Below are positions 53,334 to 61,686 of a stretch of DNA of 63,207 nucleotides, one piece after another. Source of the DNA: a virus; the IMG/VR virus record IMGVR_UViG_3300019458_000036, positions 1 to 63,207 of that record; one strand, given 5' to 3'. The position numbers were made by a program, and so were the translations under genes. Below the pieces are notes generated by a model. That model worked only from the letters and a program-made list of their open reading frames with translations, was not told the origin of the DNA and did no database searches. Position 1 is the stretch's first letter, and every line of letters starts with the position of its first letter.

Positions 53334-55493
53334 TTAAAATTCTCGCAACGCGATGGTATGGGTTCGAATGGCGCCACGCTTACTTTCTCTTTCCATCCAC
53401 GTTGCCAATACGCGGCCATCGAGTACGATATTATTTTGCAATATCGGCTTAGATGAACCCTCGCCTGCTCCCGCGCTCATCCGAGCCTGAAGCTGAACGG
53501 CGATCTCGTTGGCGAGGAGGTGGCCCGAACCTTTAGGAATGACGGCCTCATTGCCGTGAAGCATTGCCGGTGACTCAGTTCCGAAATTCATAAAGTCCAA
53601 GCCCGGCGTGCCCGAAGCAAACTTCAGCGCCTTGATCTGGCTCACGACGCCCCAACCCATCGCAGCCACTTGAGCAAAGGCAACTATACTTGCTGGCCAA
53701 GGTGACGCTAGGGCATACGTTAAAGCTGTGAGAACGTTAATAGTCGATTGCGCAATGGCCGCTATTTGACCTATTTTGCCCATCGAAGAAATCGTCGAGA
53801 GGGTCGATGCGAGGATCTCCGTGTTGGACATCTTCTTCTGCAAAGCAGTCTGCTTGTCGGCTTCACGGACAGCGGCCTCGTATGCTTCCCATCTCGCTTG
53901 AAGTTGCTCTGCCGTTTCTGTACCCTTTTCCTGCGCAGACTCGAACTCAGCCCTCAACCTATCGGCCGTGATCTGCGACTCGGTGCGGGTAAACGTGCCC
54001 CAGCGTCTAAAGCTCTCAGTCATCAGCTTATTTTGCTCGTAGACTAGCGAGCCGACGCCCGTATATTCGGTTTTCCACGGCTCCAGCCCCTCGGTCTTTA
54101 CCCGGTTAAAGTCGTCAATGAATTCCTGCGCCCAGATCTCCTGCGCCGCGGCGCTGGCCTGGGCTTTCGAGATGCCGAGAACTGTCTCGTCGTTCAGGGA
54201 CTTGAGGTTGTCCTTTGCTTTCTTGATCCTTTCCGCGTGTAGAGCAGCACCAGCCGCCTTCTGGAAGCCGATGTCCATCTCCTTAAACTTGGCCAGCGAC
54301 ATCTCCATGAAGTTCGCGAGCTCTTGTTCCTTCCTTGAAGCTTCATTTGTGGCGAGGGTCATCCTGACCCGTGCTGCGGCACTCGGCCCCGCAGCTAAGG
54401 TAAGCGCCGCGGTCTTCTCTGCCACTTTAGCTTGTGCTTCACCATAGGAGCGCATTTCAGCGGCCGACACCGCCACGGCGTCCGCGACCTCTTTTTCCTT
54501 CTGAGTGACTTTTTCAGTGGCCCTAGCCATGGCCTCAGAGTGTGAAACTCCGAGCATCATGAGCTCAGATGCTTCTCTCTTGATCTTCAGCTCACGCTCT
54601 AACTGAGAACCGGCTTCCTTGCTCGCGGCAACGAAGTTCACCAGTTGCCCCGTTGCTTCCGCCAGCCTACCGACAAAGGGGCCAAGTGCCTCGGCCAGTA
54701 AGCTCTTGCCCGATGCTTTCAGCGCATCCCAGTTGTCACCCAGCTCGTCGCCGGCTTTCAAGGTCTTTTCGGAAATTATAATGCCAAGGGCTTCGGCTTT
54801 TTCGGCGAGCGCCGCAAAGTCATTACGAATGAGCGGCAGCATCTGCATGCCGCCGCGACCAAACAACTGGATGGCGATAGCTGACTGCTTTGCCGGATCC
54901 TCGATGCGATTAAGAGCAGTTACGATTGCCGTGAACTGGTCTTCCGGCTTCATTGCCCGGAGATCGCTGAAGCTAAACCCGAGTTGCGCGATGGCTGCCT
55001 GAGTTGCCTTACTTGACTTACCGAGGCTAACCTCGAACCGGTTAACCGCCATAGTGGTACTCTCGAACGGAGCACCGGTCTGGTCGGCGGCAAACTTCAG
55101 CTTCTGAAGAAAATCAGTCGAGAGTCCCGTACGGTCACGCAGGCGAATCATCTCGTCGCCCATGCGAACCACCGAGGCTACCCCCGAGCCAATGGCAACG
55201 CTGGCTACGCCCGCGGCGATGCCAAGCGGCCCCAAGCCGCTCATCAAAGTAGACGCCGAGCTAGCCATCGAGTTCATGGCGGCCCCCGCTTGGGCTACCG
55301 GGCCACCCATGGCGCCTAAAACTCCTGAGACCTCGCCAACTTTACCTTTAAAGTCCCCGAGGGGCGCAGCACCCGCCTCGGCAGCCTGGCCGACCTGTCT
55401 TACCGCGCCAGCAGCCCGGTCAGCTCCGGCCTCGAGGTCCGCCGTGTCCGCGGTAAACCTGACTAAAACTTCGCCTAAGTCGAGGGCCGCCAT
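53334..55493 (-). CDS. tail tape measure protein
   Basis: 719 residues. Begins LGEVLVRFTADTADLEAGAD as tape measures do; hydrophobic Gly/Ala segment (LMSGLGPLGIAAGVASVAIG), long helical region (KAGDELGDNWDALKASGKSL, ELKIKREASELMMLGVSHSE), membrane-like stretch (IAQSTINVLTALTYALASPW) and C-terminal GLDFMNFGTESPAMLHGNEA. Sets tail length, roughly 100 nm for a siphovirus of this size by family rule. Confidence 0.9.
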   Translation of the reverse strand: MAALDLGEVLVRFTADTADLEAGADRAAGAVRQVGQAAEAGAAPLGDFKGKVGEVSGVLGAMGGPVAQAGAAMNSMASSASTLMSGLGPLGIAAGVASVAIGSGVASVVRMGDEMIRLRDRTGLSTDFLQKLKFAADQTGAPFESTTMAVNRFEVSLGKSSKATQAAIAQLGFSFSDLRAMKPEDQFTAIVTALNRIEDPAKQSAIAIQLFGRGGMQMLPLIRNDFAALAEKAEALGIIISEKTLKAGDELGDNWDALKASGKSLLAEALGPFVGRLAEATGQLVNFVAASKEAGSQLERELKIKREASELMMLGVSHSEAMARATEKVTQKEKEVADAVAVSAAEMRSYGEAQAKVAEKTAALTLAAGPSAAARVRMTLATNEASRKEQELANFMEMSLAKFKEMDIGFQKAAGAALHAERIKKAKDNLKSLNDETVLGISKAQASAAAQEIWAQEFIDDFNRVKTEGLEPWKTEYTGVGSLVYEQNKLMTESFRRWGTFTRTESQITADRLRAEFESAQEKGTETAEQLQARWEAYEAAVREADKQTALQKKMSNTEILASTLSTISSMGKIGQIAAIAQSTINVLTALTYALASPWPASIVAFAQVAAMGWGVVSQIKALKFASGTPGLDFMNFGTESPAMLHGNEAVIPKGSGHLLANEIAVQLQARMSAGAGEGSSKPILQNNIVLDGRVLATWMERESKRGAIRTHTIALREF

Positions 55494-55494
55494 G

Positions 55495-55803
55495 TTAGTG
55501 CTTTTTCCTCAAGTCGACGCCGCCAAGTAACTCATTCAGCCGCGCCACAAAAGCAATGGACTCTTTCACTGTGCTGACTTTATCCTGCTTAGCCTCGGAC
55601 CGCTGCCAAAAACTGAACTCTTTCGGATTGATGATCTGCTGATCGGCGTCAACTCCGTGGCAAGCAAGGGTGATCGTACACAAGCGGTCAAAAGAGTTGA
55701 CCAAGGCTGCTGCCAGCTCAGCGTGGTGAGCATCTAACAGAGCATCGCCCCAGGGCTCGATCTCCGTGTAGGCTTTCCACTCGGTCAACTCTTGCATAGT
55801 CAA
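55495..55803 (-). CDS. tail assembly chaperone, T-like frame
   Basis: 102 residues with a TTG start at 55803, but probably read mainly by -1 frameshifting from the gene upstream. MQELTEWKAYTEIEPWGDAL is the typical beginning of lambda gpT-like frames. Downstream of it lies the tape measure gene, which these chaperones protect. Confidence 0.75.
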   Translation of the reverse strand: MTMQELTEWKAYTEIEPWGDALLDAHHAELAAALVNSFDRLCTITLACHGVDADQQIINPKEFSFWQRSEAKQDKVSTVKESIAFVARLNELLGGVDLRKKH

Positions 55804-55811
55804 TTCACGCT

Positions 55812-56270
55812 CTAACTGCCTGACGGTTTTTCCGAGGGCGAGGGCGAGACGGAAGAGGAAGCGGCGATATCCGTCTGCCCTGAGTCTTCCCCCAGCTTTT
55901 TGGTCTCCTCTTCACCCAGCTTGTTCAGGGCGAAGACCGCGCTAACGATTCGATCGATCGCTGCTGAAGACTTTTGCCCGAGCTTCGAGATTTGGTTGTA
56001 GTCAAACAACCTCTCGTGAGTTTCCGGGTCGATGATGGAGAGAGCGGCAAGTTTGATGCGGAAGTTGGCCAGGTCCCAGGCCGCGTCACCTTTGCCCACC
56101 CGGACAACTCCGGCACCCTCGTCCGTAACTAGGGTAGCTTGCAACCAGTCACGGTCCGCGGCCACGAGCTCCCGGATGCGCACCGTGCCGCCCCACTCCG
56201 GAACATCGACATCAGTCTCTTTGACGTCATCGGCCCCTAGAATCTCGTCAGCTTTCAGATACTTGATCAC
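55812..56270 (-). CDS. tail assembly chaperone, G-like
   Basis: 152 residues. MIKYLKADEILGADDVKETD, WGGTVRIRELVAADRDWLQA, KLAALSIIDPETHERLFDYN fits the lambda gpG-like family. Ser/Pro-rich end where the putative slip site lies (55827-55833). Confidence 0.8.
   Translation of the reverse strand: MIKYLKADEILGADDVKETDVDVPEWGGTVRIRELVAADRDWLQATLVTDEGAGVVRVGKGDAAWDLANFRIKLAALSIIDPETHERLFDYNQISKLGQKSSAAIDRIVSAVFALNKLGEEETKKLGEDSGQTDIAASSSVSPSPSEKPSGS
55827..55833 (-). other. putative -1 frameshift site joining G and GT frames
   Basis: GGAAAAA on the minus strand, zero frame GAA AAA CCG. A -1 slip gives ACC GTC AGG and an open frame into MQELTEWKAY. Glu-tRNA would re-pair on GGA with a G-U pair. 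Not a textbook heptamer. Confidence 0.5.
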
Positions 56271-56285
56271 GGTTTGTCCTTTCCT

Positions 56286-56672
56286 TTAGTTTTCTTTCCG
56301 AAGATCGACGGTAAAAGAAACCAGTCGGCGTTTTGAGGCATCGGTGCCGACATCCGCCGGGTTGTTCAGCGGCTCGATCATCAAGTATCGGTTGCCCCCG
56401 ATCACGAGGTTGTACAAGAAGAGATTGCCCCAAGCCGCGCGAGCCCGGGCCATCGCATCCTCGTAGTCTGTCGAGCGAAACATTAGGCTGACTGACTGTC
56501 GCTCAAACACAACACCGTCAAGAGTTAAGTCGGGCGCCCGGCCGCCTTGAGTCCTCACCACTATCAACTCGTCTGGAGTAGCAGTCATCTGGCCGATCGA
56601 AAGCTCGATGCCCTCGAGCTCCGGAAGCACCTCCAATAAAGACACTATGTCCTCGGCCACCGGGTCGCTCAT
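56286..56672 (-). CDS. tail terminator/completion-like protein
   Basis: 128 residues. VAEDIVSLLEVLPELEGIEL, LTLDGVVFERQSVSLMFRST, DYEDAMARARAAWGNLF, RLVSFTVDLRKEN: the pattern of minor tail/capsid proteins that cap the tail tube (gpU-like). Between the head-tail connectors and the chaperones. Confidence 0.7.
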   Translation of the reverse strand: MSDPVAEDIVSLLEVLPELEGIELSIGQMTATPDELIVVRTQGGRAPDLTLDGVVFERQSVSLMFRSTDYEDAMARARAAWGNLFLYNLVIGGNRYLMIEPLNNPADVGTDASKRRLVSFTVDLRKEN

Positions 56673-57058
56673 TTTAACCCCGTCGATTCTTGTACCGCTG
56701 CCTTCAGCTCATCGAGAATCAAGTCGCCGGCCTCAAAGGCCGGAATCTCCAAAAACTTATCCTGGCCAACTTCATGTCGCGCCGGGCGCTCGTGAACAAA
56801 TAGAGCGTAGTCACGTGACGGGCCTTCCTTACCGAAACCCAGCTCAACGACGATGGATTGCTCTTGGTCTTCGAGTGGTTCGGTGTAACCAGATGCTCTC
56901 AACCAGCCGTAACGGACCGGAACGTAGCCCTCTTTAGCGGTGGTGATGACCTTCTCTGCCGCCTCGAGGAGTCCCTTGCGTATCCCTTCTCTGAGATTTT
57001 CTCTAAGGAGGTCGAGGGCGAGGATTGTCTGTTCGTCTCCACTGACTTGTGCAGTCAT
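56669..57058 (-). CDS. HK97 gp10-like head-tail protein
   Basis: 129 residues. LRENLREGIRKGLLEAAEKV, TTAKEGYVPVRYGWLRASGY and VVELGFGKEGPSRDYALFVH: the typical VPVRTGxLRxS and YAxxVE-type motifs of HK97 gp10 proteins. Confidence 0.8.
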   Translation of the reverse strand: MTAQVSGDEQTILALDLLRENLREGIRKGLLEAAEKVITTAKEGYVPVRYGWLRASGYTEPLEDQEQSIVVELGFGKEGPSRDYALFVHERPARHEVGQDKFLEIPAFEAGDLILDELKAAVQESTGLK

Positions 57059-57456
57059 TAGTTGCTCCCCAATGCGATCTCGTACAGATAAGGCTTGCCG
57101 GTTGCCGGGTCAAGAAGGCCGCTTATGTCGAGGATGGGGCCGGTTGAGCCGTCAGGCATGACGAGAAAGTCACGAAGGTCAAAGGGCTCTGAGCGGTTAT
57201 CCACTCCGTCGAGGGCCACGATGGGCCCGATGAAGGTAACGGTTGTGCGGTAGATGATCTCTGACCCGTCGGCGCGTTTGCGCATCCCGGGCTTGTGCTC
57301 GACAAGGGCATAGCGGTCGACCAGGATGTCGTCATAGACATCTTGGCCAAATCTATCTTGGCCAACCCAGCGCTTGTGTTGCACAACAACCTGTAGATCA
57401 GCCGTGATCCGGTTGGCGAGCCTGACCCCGTTTCTAACTATAGCAGAGAGCCCCAT
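57058..57456 (-). CDS. head-tail joining protein
   Basis: 132 residues. VVVQHKRWVGQDRFGQDVYD, ALVEHKPGMRKRADGSEIIY, FDLRDFLVMPDGSTGPILDI are marks of small connector proteins (stopper type). Order between adaptor and gp10-like gene fits. Confidence 0.75.
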   Translation of the reverse strand: MGLSAIVRNGVRLANRITADLQVVVQHKRWVGQDRFGQDVYDDILVDRYALVEHKPGMRKRADGSEIIYRTTVTFIGPIVALDGVDNRSEPFDLRDFLVMPDGSTGPILDISGLLDPATGKPYLYEIALGSN

Positions 57457-57981
57457 TTACGCCCTCTCGAGCTCCCGGACTCTGCTCTGTCGAGACTTGA
57501 CGTAGCCCCACCCGCTGGGGATCAAGTAATAGACGGAGTCAGTGATCACCTTAGCAATCACGGCACTTGCGTCAAAGGACAGCGAGATCGGGCCCGCGCG
57601 CAACGAGGTGATCTGCTTCACCTGAATATCTGAATCGAGAGTGAGGTCTTCGATGATGAGCTGCGCCGCTAGCTCAGACGTGGCGAACTTGAGCTCCTCG
57701 GGGATGGTGGTGTCGTCCACGTTAGAAAGCCGGTTCTTGGCCAGGATGCCTACGCGCGGCCACAGTAACCGCTGGGTAACGGTCGTGACCGCGCCGCTCC
57801 ACTCGTAGAGGTTGTCGAGGATGCGAGTGGCCATGATGAGGGCGACGATCTTAGTTGCGTCGCTCGCCGTGTTCCAGTCAGCTGAGTTCAGATGCGTAGC
57901 GTGATAGGCCTCGGCCTCGGCAAGAGTCGCGTAACTATTTGCATCTGCCGCGCCGGCAGTGGCGATCAGTGTGACGGTCAT
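57457..57981 (-). CDS. DnaT-like head-tail adaptor
   Basis: 174 residues. ADANSYATLAEAEAYHATHL, ALIMATRILDNLYEWSGAVT, QRLLWPRVGI, IPEELKFATSELAAQLI match the phage group annotated DnaT-like, which is a head-tail connector adaptor. Start ATG lies one base behind a strong hairpin that contains its GGGAG. Confidence 0.85.
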   Translation of the reverse strand: MTVTLIATAGAADANSYATLAEAEAYHATHLNSADWNTASDATKIVALIMATRILDNLYEWSGAVTTVTQRLLWPRVGILAKNRLSNVDDTTIPEELKFATSELAAQLIIEDLTLDSDIQVKQITSLRAGPISLSFDASAVIAKVITDSVYYLIPSGWGYVKSRQSRVRELERA

Positions 57982-57982
57982 A

Positions 57983-58012
57983 GGGAAGCTCCCGCGCTAA
58001 GCGAGAGCTCCC
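57983..58012 (-). promoter_or_regulatory. hairpin covering the adaptor ribosome site
   Basis: GGGAGCTCTCGC-TTA-GCGCGGGAGCTTCCC on the minus strand; the 3' arm holds the likely GGGAG and ends one base before ATG. May limit translation or mark a processing site. Confidence 0.5.
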
Positions 58013-58052
58013 CTTTCTCGGAAGCAGATCGGCTTGCCCCCGCCCTCGTGAT

Positions 58053-58382
58053 CTAGTACCCGTAGACCGCGTAGCTGATGGTTGCTGTGCCCGCCGAAGC
58101 TGCCGGCACGTCGACTCCCAGCACCGACCCGGTCGTAATGTCGCCCCACGCGTAGAAGTTGACCGTCGAGTAGCCGCTCCCTCGAGCCCCGGCAGAGATG
58201 CCGTAGGTCACGAGAATGGCCTCGGTTGGGGCCGCTGAACCCGCGAGGGTGACGACCACTGCAACCACGTTCTCGAAGGGGACCGTGATGGGAGTGGGGT
58301 TGGACCCATCGAGGGCCACTTCGCCAACGACGTGCTGAACCTTGGTGGACTCCAGCTCGGGATTGACGTCGAATTGACTCAT
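58053..58382 (-). CDS. virion protein, unknown
   Basis: 109 residues: MSQFDVNPELESTKVQHVVG, PITVPFENVVAVVVTLAGSA, STVNFYAWGDITTGSVLGVD. Beta-sandwich-like with many Ala/Gly, possibly a decoration or tail-tube related protein. Next to the tail tube gene. Confidence 0.65.
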   Translation of the reverse strand: MSQFDVNPELESTKVQHVVGEVALDGSNPTPITVPFENVVAVVVTLAGSAAPTEAILVTYGISAGARGSGYSTVNFYAWGDITTGSVLGVDVPAASAGTATISYAVYGY

Positions 58383-58406
58383 GTTCTTGTACCTTTCCTT
58401 CCCGCC

Positions 58407-58838
58407 CTACACGAGGGTCGGCTTGCCTGTGATCTGGATGGAGATGGCTGCCTTGAGCTCACCCTTGACGGGAGCCGCTACGTCGAATCCCGTAACGAGC
58501 CCGTTGAATTGCCACGTGGTCGCACCCGTATCCGAGAAGATGAGAGCAAAGGACTGGATAGTCCTATTGGCGAGTAGGTAGAGGAGACCGCCCGAGCTAT
58601 TCTTGTGCGTGCTCTCGAGCGGCTCATAGTTAACGTCAAAGGTGACCGTTCCGCCGTCGAGAAGGCCGCCGATGTGCTCCATCCAGCCCTCGGTTGAAGA
58701 CTGGTTAGTGACATCGATCAGCTTCTGGCTGACCTTGGGACCTTTGATGTCGTTGACCTGAAAGATCGTGGTTGCGCCGGAGACATCTCCGAGGGCCGCC
58801 GTGATCTTCAGCAACGTCCCTTGTGCGAATAATGCCAT
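58407..58838 (-). CDS. major tail tube protein
   Basis: 143 residues. FQVNDIKGPKVSQKLIDVTN, EHIGGLLDGGTVTFDVNYEP, ALIFSDTGATTWQFNGLVTG, AAISIQITGKPTLV: the lambda gpV-like tube signature (G-DGGxVTFxxNY and TGKP end). Builds the hexameric tail tube. Confidence 0.9.
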   Translation of the reverse strand: MALFAQGTLLKITAALGDVSGATTIFQVNDIKGPKVSQKLIDVTNQSSTEGWMEHIGGLLDGGTVTFDVNYEPLESTHKNSSGGLLYLLANRTIQSFALIFSDTGATTWQFNGLVTGFDVAAPVKGELKAAISIQITGKPTLV

Positions 58839-58857
58839 GGTTTGTTTCTCCCAGTTA

Positions 58858-58883
58858 GCCGAGGCCCGACTTAGGGCCTCGGC
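58858..58883 (-). terminator. strong hairpin between tail tube and coat genes
   Basis: GCCGAGGCCC, 6-base loop, GGGCCTCGGC: a perfect 10-bp stem just after the coat stop codon, without a T-tract. More likely an mRNA-stabilising or processing element than a full terminator. Confidence 0.55.
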
Positions 58884-58895
58884 TCTTCAGGTTGG

Positions 58896-60047
58896 CTACC
58901 CGGCGATCCTGCACGCGAGCTCGGGACGCACCGTCTTGACGCCGTAGAGCACGTCATATGAGAAGCGCGTTCGCTTGAACTCGCGGGTAACTTCCAGCCT
59001 GAGGACGAGTCCCGAGACGGGATCGACCGCGGACTGGAAGAGCCCGATCCCCAGCGGGTCGGCGCCGGCGAAGGGCCGCATCGCGAGAGCGAACGCATCC
59101 CGATGGAACGCGAGGTTCACGACGTGGCTGCCCTTGACCGTGATGTCCAGGTTGTCGGCGTCGCCTGTCGCAAACGCTGCCGGCAGACCCGGTTCGAATG
59201 TGAGCACGGTCGTGGTAGCCGCGGTGATCACGAAGGTTCGCAGGGTCACGCCGTCGGCCTCGAAGATCGACTCAACCGTGAAGATGTCTCCCACGTTCGG
59301 GGCCACGGAGAACCCGTCGACCGTGAGAGTCTTCGATCCTGCCGCGATGGCACCCGCGTCGTTGATCTCTCCGTCGAGGTCGGAACCGGCCGTGTGACGA
59401 GGGATGTTTTGATCCATCGCCCACAGCGCGCCGAGCTTGTTGCCGATTTGACCGTTGATGATTCCAGCGGTATCGCCGCGGAAGCTCGCGTCCTGGAAGG
59501 CGCGGAGCGACAGCGCGTTTGCCTCAGCCGCGGGGTCGAGGACGACGAATCGGGGGTCCATCGGCGCGAGCCGCAGGGCCAACACCTTGCGGGCCGCGAG
59601 GTACGCATCGAGGTTGGAGCCGAAGGGCGTGCTCGAGGGCGTTCCGACGAAGGAGTAGACCTGCTTGTACAGGGCGAGGATGTCGGAGTCGATCTGGTTG
59701 GCGATGGCCTTGACCGCCTCCGCTGCCTGCATCGGGATGGTGCCGACCATTACCTCCTGCATGTCCTTGTCCGAGAGATAGAAAGCCGCTTCCTTCCAGT
59801 TCGAGAGAGTGATGGCCGCCTTCGTGGGAACGGAGTCGGTCGTGGTCGCCGCTGCCGAGGTGGCCGCGGGAGTCACGTCGCTGACCGCCACCGCGGACGG
59901 AATCGGAACGTCGATGGTGCTCCCCTTCTCGCCGGCGAGCGTGTCGTAGGCGCGGTTGACGAGACGGGGCATGATCGCCTGCTGCCGGAGGGCGAGAAGC
60001 CCCTGGGCGAGCAACTTCGGGATGACTTCGGTGAAAGTATTGGACAT
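58896..60047 (-). CDS. major capsid protein, P22 coat type
   Basis: 383 residues. MSNTFTEVIPKLLAQGLLAL, MPRLVNRAYDTLAGEKGSTI and VPIPSAVAV, KEAAFYLSDKDMQEV are typical of P22-like coat proteins (HK97 fold). RPFAGADPLGIGLFQSAVDP and KRTRFSYDVLYGVKTVRPEL close the domain. Confidence 0.9.
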   Translation of the reverse strand: MSNTFTEVIPKLLAQGLLALRQQAIMPRLVNRAYDTLAGEKGSTIDVPIPSAVAVSDVTPAATSAAATTTDSVPTKAAITLSNWKEAAFYLSDKDMQEVMVGTIPMQAAEAVKAIANQIDSDILALYKQVYSFVGTPSSTPFGSNLDAYLAARKVLALRLAPMDPRFVVLDPAAEANALSLRAFQDASFRGDTAGIINGQIGNKLGALWAMDQNIPRHTAGSDLDGEINDAGAIAAGSKTLTVDGFSVAPNVGDIFTVESIFEADGVTLRTFVITAATTTVLTFEPGLPAAFATGDADNLDITVKGSHVVNLAFHRDAFALAMRPFAGADPLGIGLFQSAVDPVSGLVLRLEVTREFKRTRFSYDVLYGVKTVRPELACRIAG

Positions 60048-60243
60048 GATGACGAAACTCCTTTAGAGTCAGTAAGTTAACCGACCCACCGGGTCTCGCC
60101 ACTTGTCCCCGCCGGGGATGGCGTTGGGCAATTACCGCGGCTGCTCCTCACCGCCAGGTTGCCCGGGGGTTGCGCCAAATCAGTCGAAACACCCCGGGCT
60201 TCCTTGCCACCAACTAAACAAAGCTACTATATCACAAAACCCG
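60048..60243. other. intergenic region before the coat gene
   Basis: Contains TCCCCGCCGGGGA, CCCGCTAGCGGG (60240-60251, over the scaffold stop) and, on the minus strand, TGATATAGT (TATAGT at 60231-60226) as a possible extended -10 element for coat gene transcription. No ORF of note. Confidence 0.4.
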
Positions 60244-60981
60244 CTAGCGGGAAACTGTAACTTTGCCCTTCGCGATGTCCTCGAGGTTATAGCCAAACTC
60301 CAGGGGATCTACCCCAGAGATAGACTTTCCGCCTCCGCTGCCTCGCTCACCGCTACCCGCTGCCCCGCCGCCCTTGTTTGACTTGAACAGGTGTGGTGCC
60401 TCGGTGGCGAGCTGCTGTGCCCACTCCTCCATGCTGAGCGCGGCGCCGCCCTTACCGTAGAGGGTTTGGCCGCCTTTCTTCGGCGTGCCGTCGAGGTCGA
60501 AGACCTGTGAGCCCCGGAACACGAAGTCCGGAACCGCCGTGTCGGCCACTCCGGCCTTGGACGCGATGTCTCGAAGCCGTCCCTCGCGCTCTTTGGACGC
60601 GAGCTGCTGCTTCGCCTCGGCCTCTCGCTGCCGGAAGCCCGCGATCTCCTGCTGGAGAGGCTCCGTGGCTGCCTTGATCCGCGCGTCGATGTCCGACGGG
60701 TCCTTGACTCCGCCATCCTTCTCGAACTTCGTCACGCGCTCGCGAAGCGACTTATACTCCGCCGGGTCCACCCCGTCAAACTTCCGCAGCGAGGCGTCGA
60801 GCTCGTCGCGCTTCTTCATGACCGCGATGTTGGTCTCACGAAACTCCGAGATCTTGGAGTTCAACCCCGCGATCGTCGGGTGCTCGCCCTCGATCTTCAA
60901 CACCCACTTGCCGTTGACTTGCTCGTACTCTCCCCGGAGTGCCTCCGGTAGCTTTGAAACATCCTCTATAGTTGCCTGCAT
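60244..60981 (-). CDS. scaffold protein
   Basis: 245 residues from ATG 60981 (MQATIEDVSKLPEALRGEYE). Helical, charged centre (LNSKISEFRETNIAVMKKRD, FRQREAEAKQQLASKEREGR), Gly-rich linker (GGGAAGSGERGSGGGKS) and basic end. Directly before the coat gene, as scaffolds are. Confidence 0.8.
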   Translation of the reverse strand: MQATIEDVSKLPEALRGEYEQVNGKWVLKIEGEHPTIAGLNSKISEFRETNIAVMKKRDELDASLRKFDGVDPAEYKSLRERVTKFEKDGGVKDPSDIDARIKAATEPLQQEIAGFRQREAEAKQQLASKEREGRLRDIASKAGVADTAVPDFVFRGSQVFDLDGTPKKGGQTLYGKGGAALSMEEWAQQLATEAPHLFKSNKGGGAAGSGERGSGGGKSISGVDPLEFGYNLEDIAKGKVTVSR

Positions 60982-61053
60982 GACTCCTTTACTCCTCACT
61001 GAAAGAGCTGCCGAAAAATTCGACTGCCCACCGCCGAGCACCGCTCGGTGGAT

Positions 61054-61686
61054 TTACTCTCGTTCCACAAGCCCGACAGTGCACCGACAATTCGGGTGCC
61101 GTGGTGGACCCTCTTCTGAAAAGTCCTCGCCGATCTCGGCCGTCTCGCCTTCCAGCGCCTCACAAAGAGGACAGAGGCGATCATCCGGCGTCACGATCCA
61201 CTCCATTACCAAGCTATCGTCAATCTCCCCGCGGTCCTTGCGATCCTCCCACTCCTCGCGAACACCGTCATTCAGGGCTTCCATGACCTCGGTCCTCGAG
61301 AGACCCTCGGCTCGGCCCAGCAGCGCACGGTTGGTGTATCGGTTGACGAGGTTGTCGATCGAGTCCTCGTTAGTCCCCAGCTCCTCGAGACCGGCGCGAT
61401 ACGTAACCACGGCCTGCGCCAGAGGCTTCGTGAGGCCGAACGTATCCTCTACGTTATCCGCGATCTCCTCGGCATCCTTCCCCTCGCGCCAGCCCCGCAA
61501 GATGACGGCGGCTAGCGCGGCCATCGAAACACCGACCAAGTTACCGACGCGCTCTCCGATGAACTCGGCCTCCTCGAGAATCTCCTCGGCCTCCTCCTCG
61601 GTTAGCCCTTCCTCCTCGATGAGCTCTAAGATCTCTTCATCGAGGTCCTCGTCGAGCTCTTCTAGTTCTTCGGTCTCTTCAGCCAT
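61054..61686 (-). CDS. MuF-like head morphogenesis protein, C-terminal part
   Basis: 210 residues. Very acidic N-terminus (EELEELDEDLDEEILELIEE), then RYTNRALLGRAEGLSRTEVM, EWIVTPDDRLCPLCEALEGE and RHPNCRCTVGLV: the C-x2-C and H-x2-C-x-C marks of the Mu F/SPP1 gp7 C-terminal domain. Shorter than typical MuF proteins; the missing N-terminal region may be the gene at 62295-62555. Confidence 0.85.
   Translation of the reverse strand: MAEETEELEELDEDLDEEILELIEEEGLTEEEAEEILEEAEFIGERVGNLVGVSMAALAAVILRGWREGKDAEEIADNVEDTFGLTKPLAQAVVTYRAGLEELGTNEDSIDNLVNRYTNRALLGRAEGLSRTEVMEALNDGVREEWEDRKDRGEIDDSLVMEWIVTPDDRLCPLCEALEGETAEIGEDFSEEGPPRHPNCRCTVGLVERE

Noticed and set aside
60131-60145. 15-base match to the conserved 16S rRNA 530 loop (AGCAGCCGCGGTAAT on the minus strand)
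   Set aside because: No further rRNA similarity on either side; probably chance or at most a curiosity.
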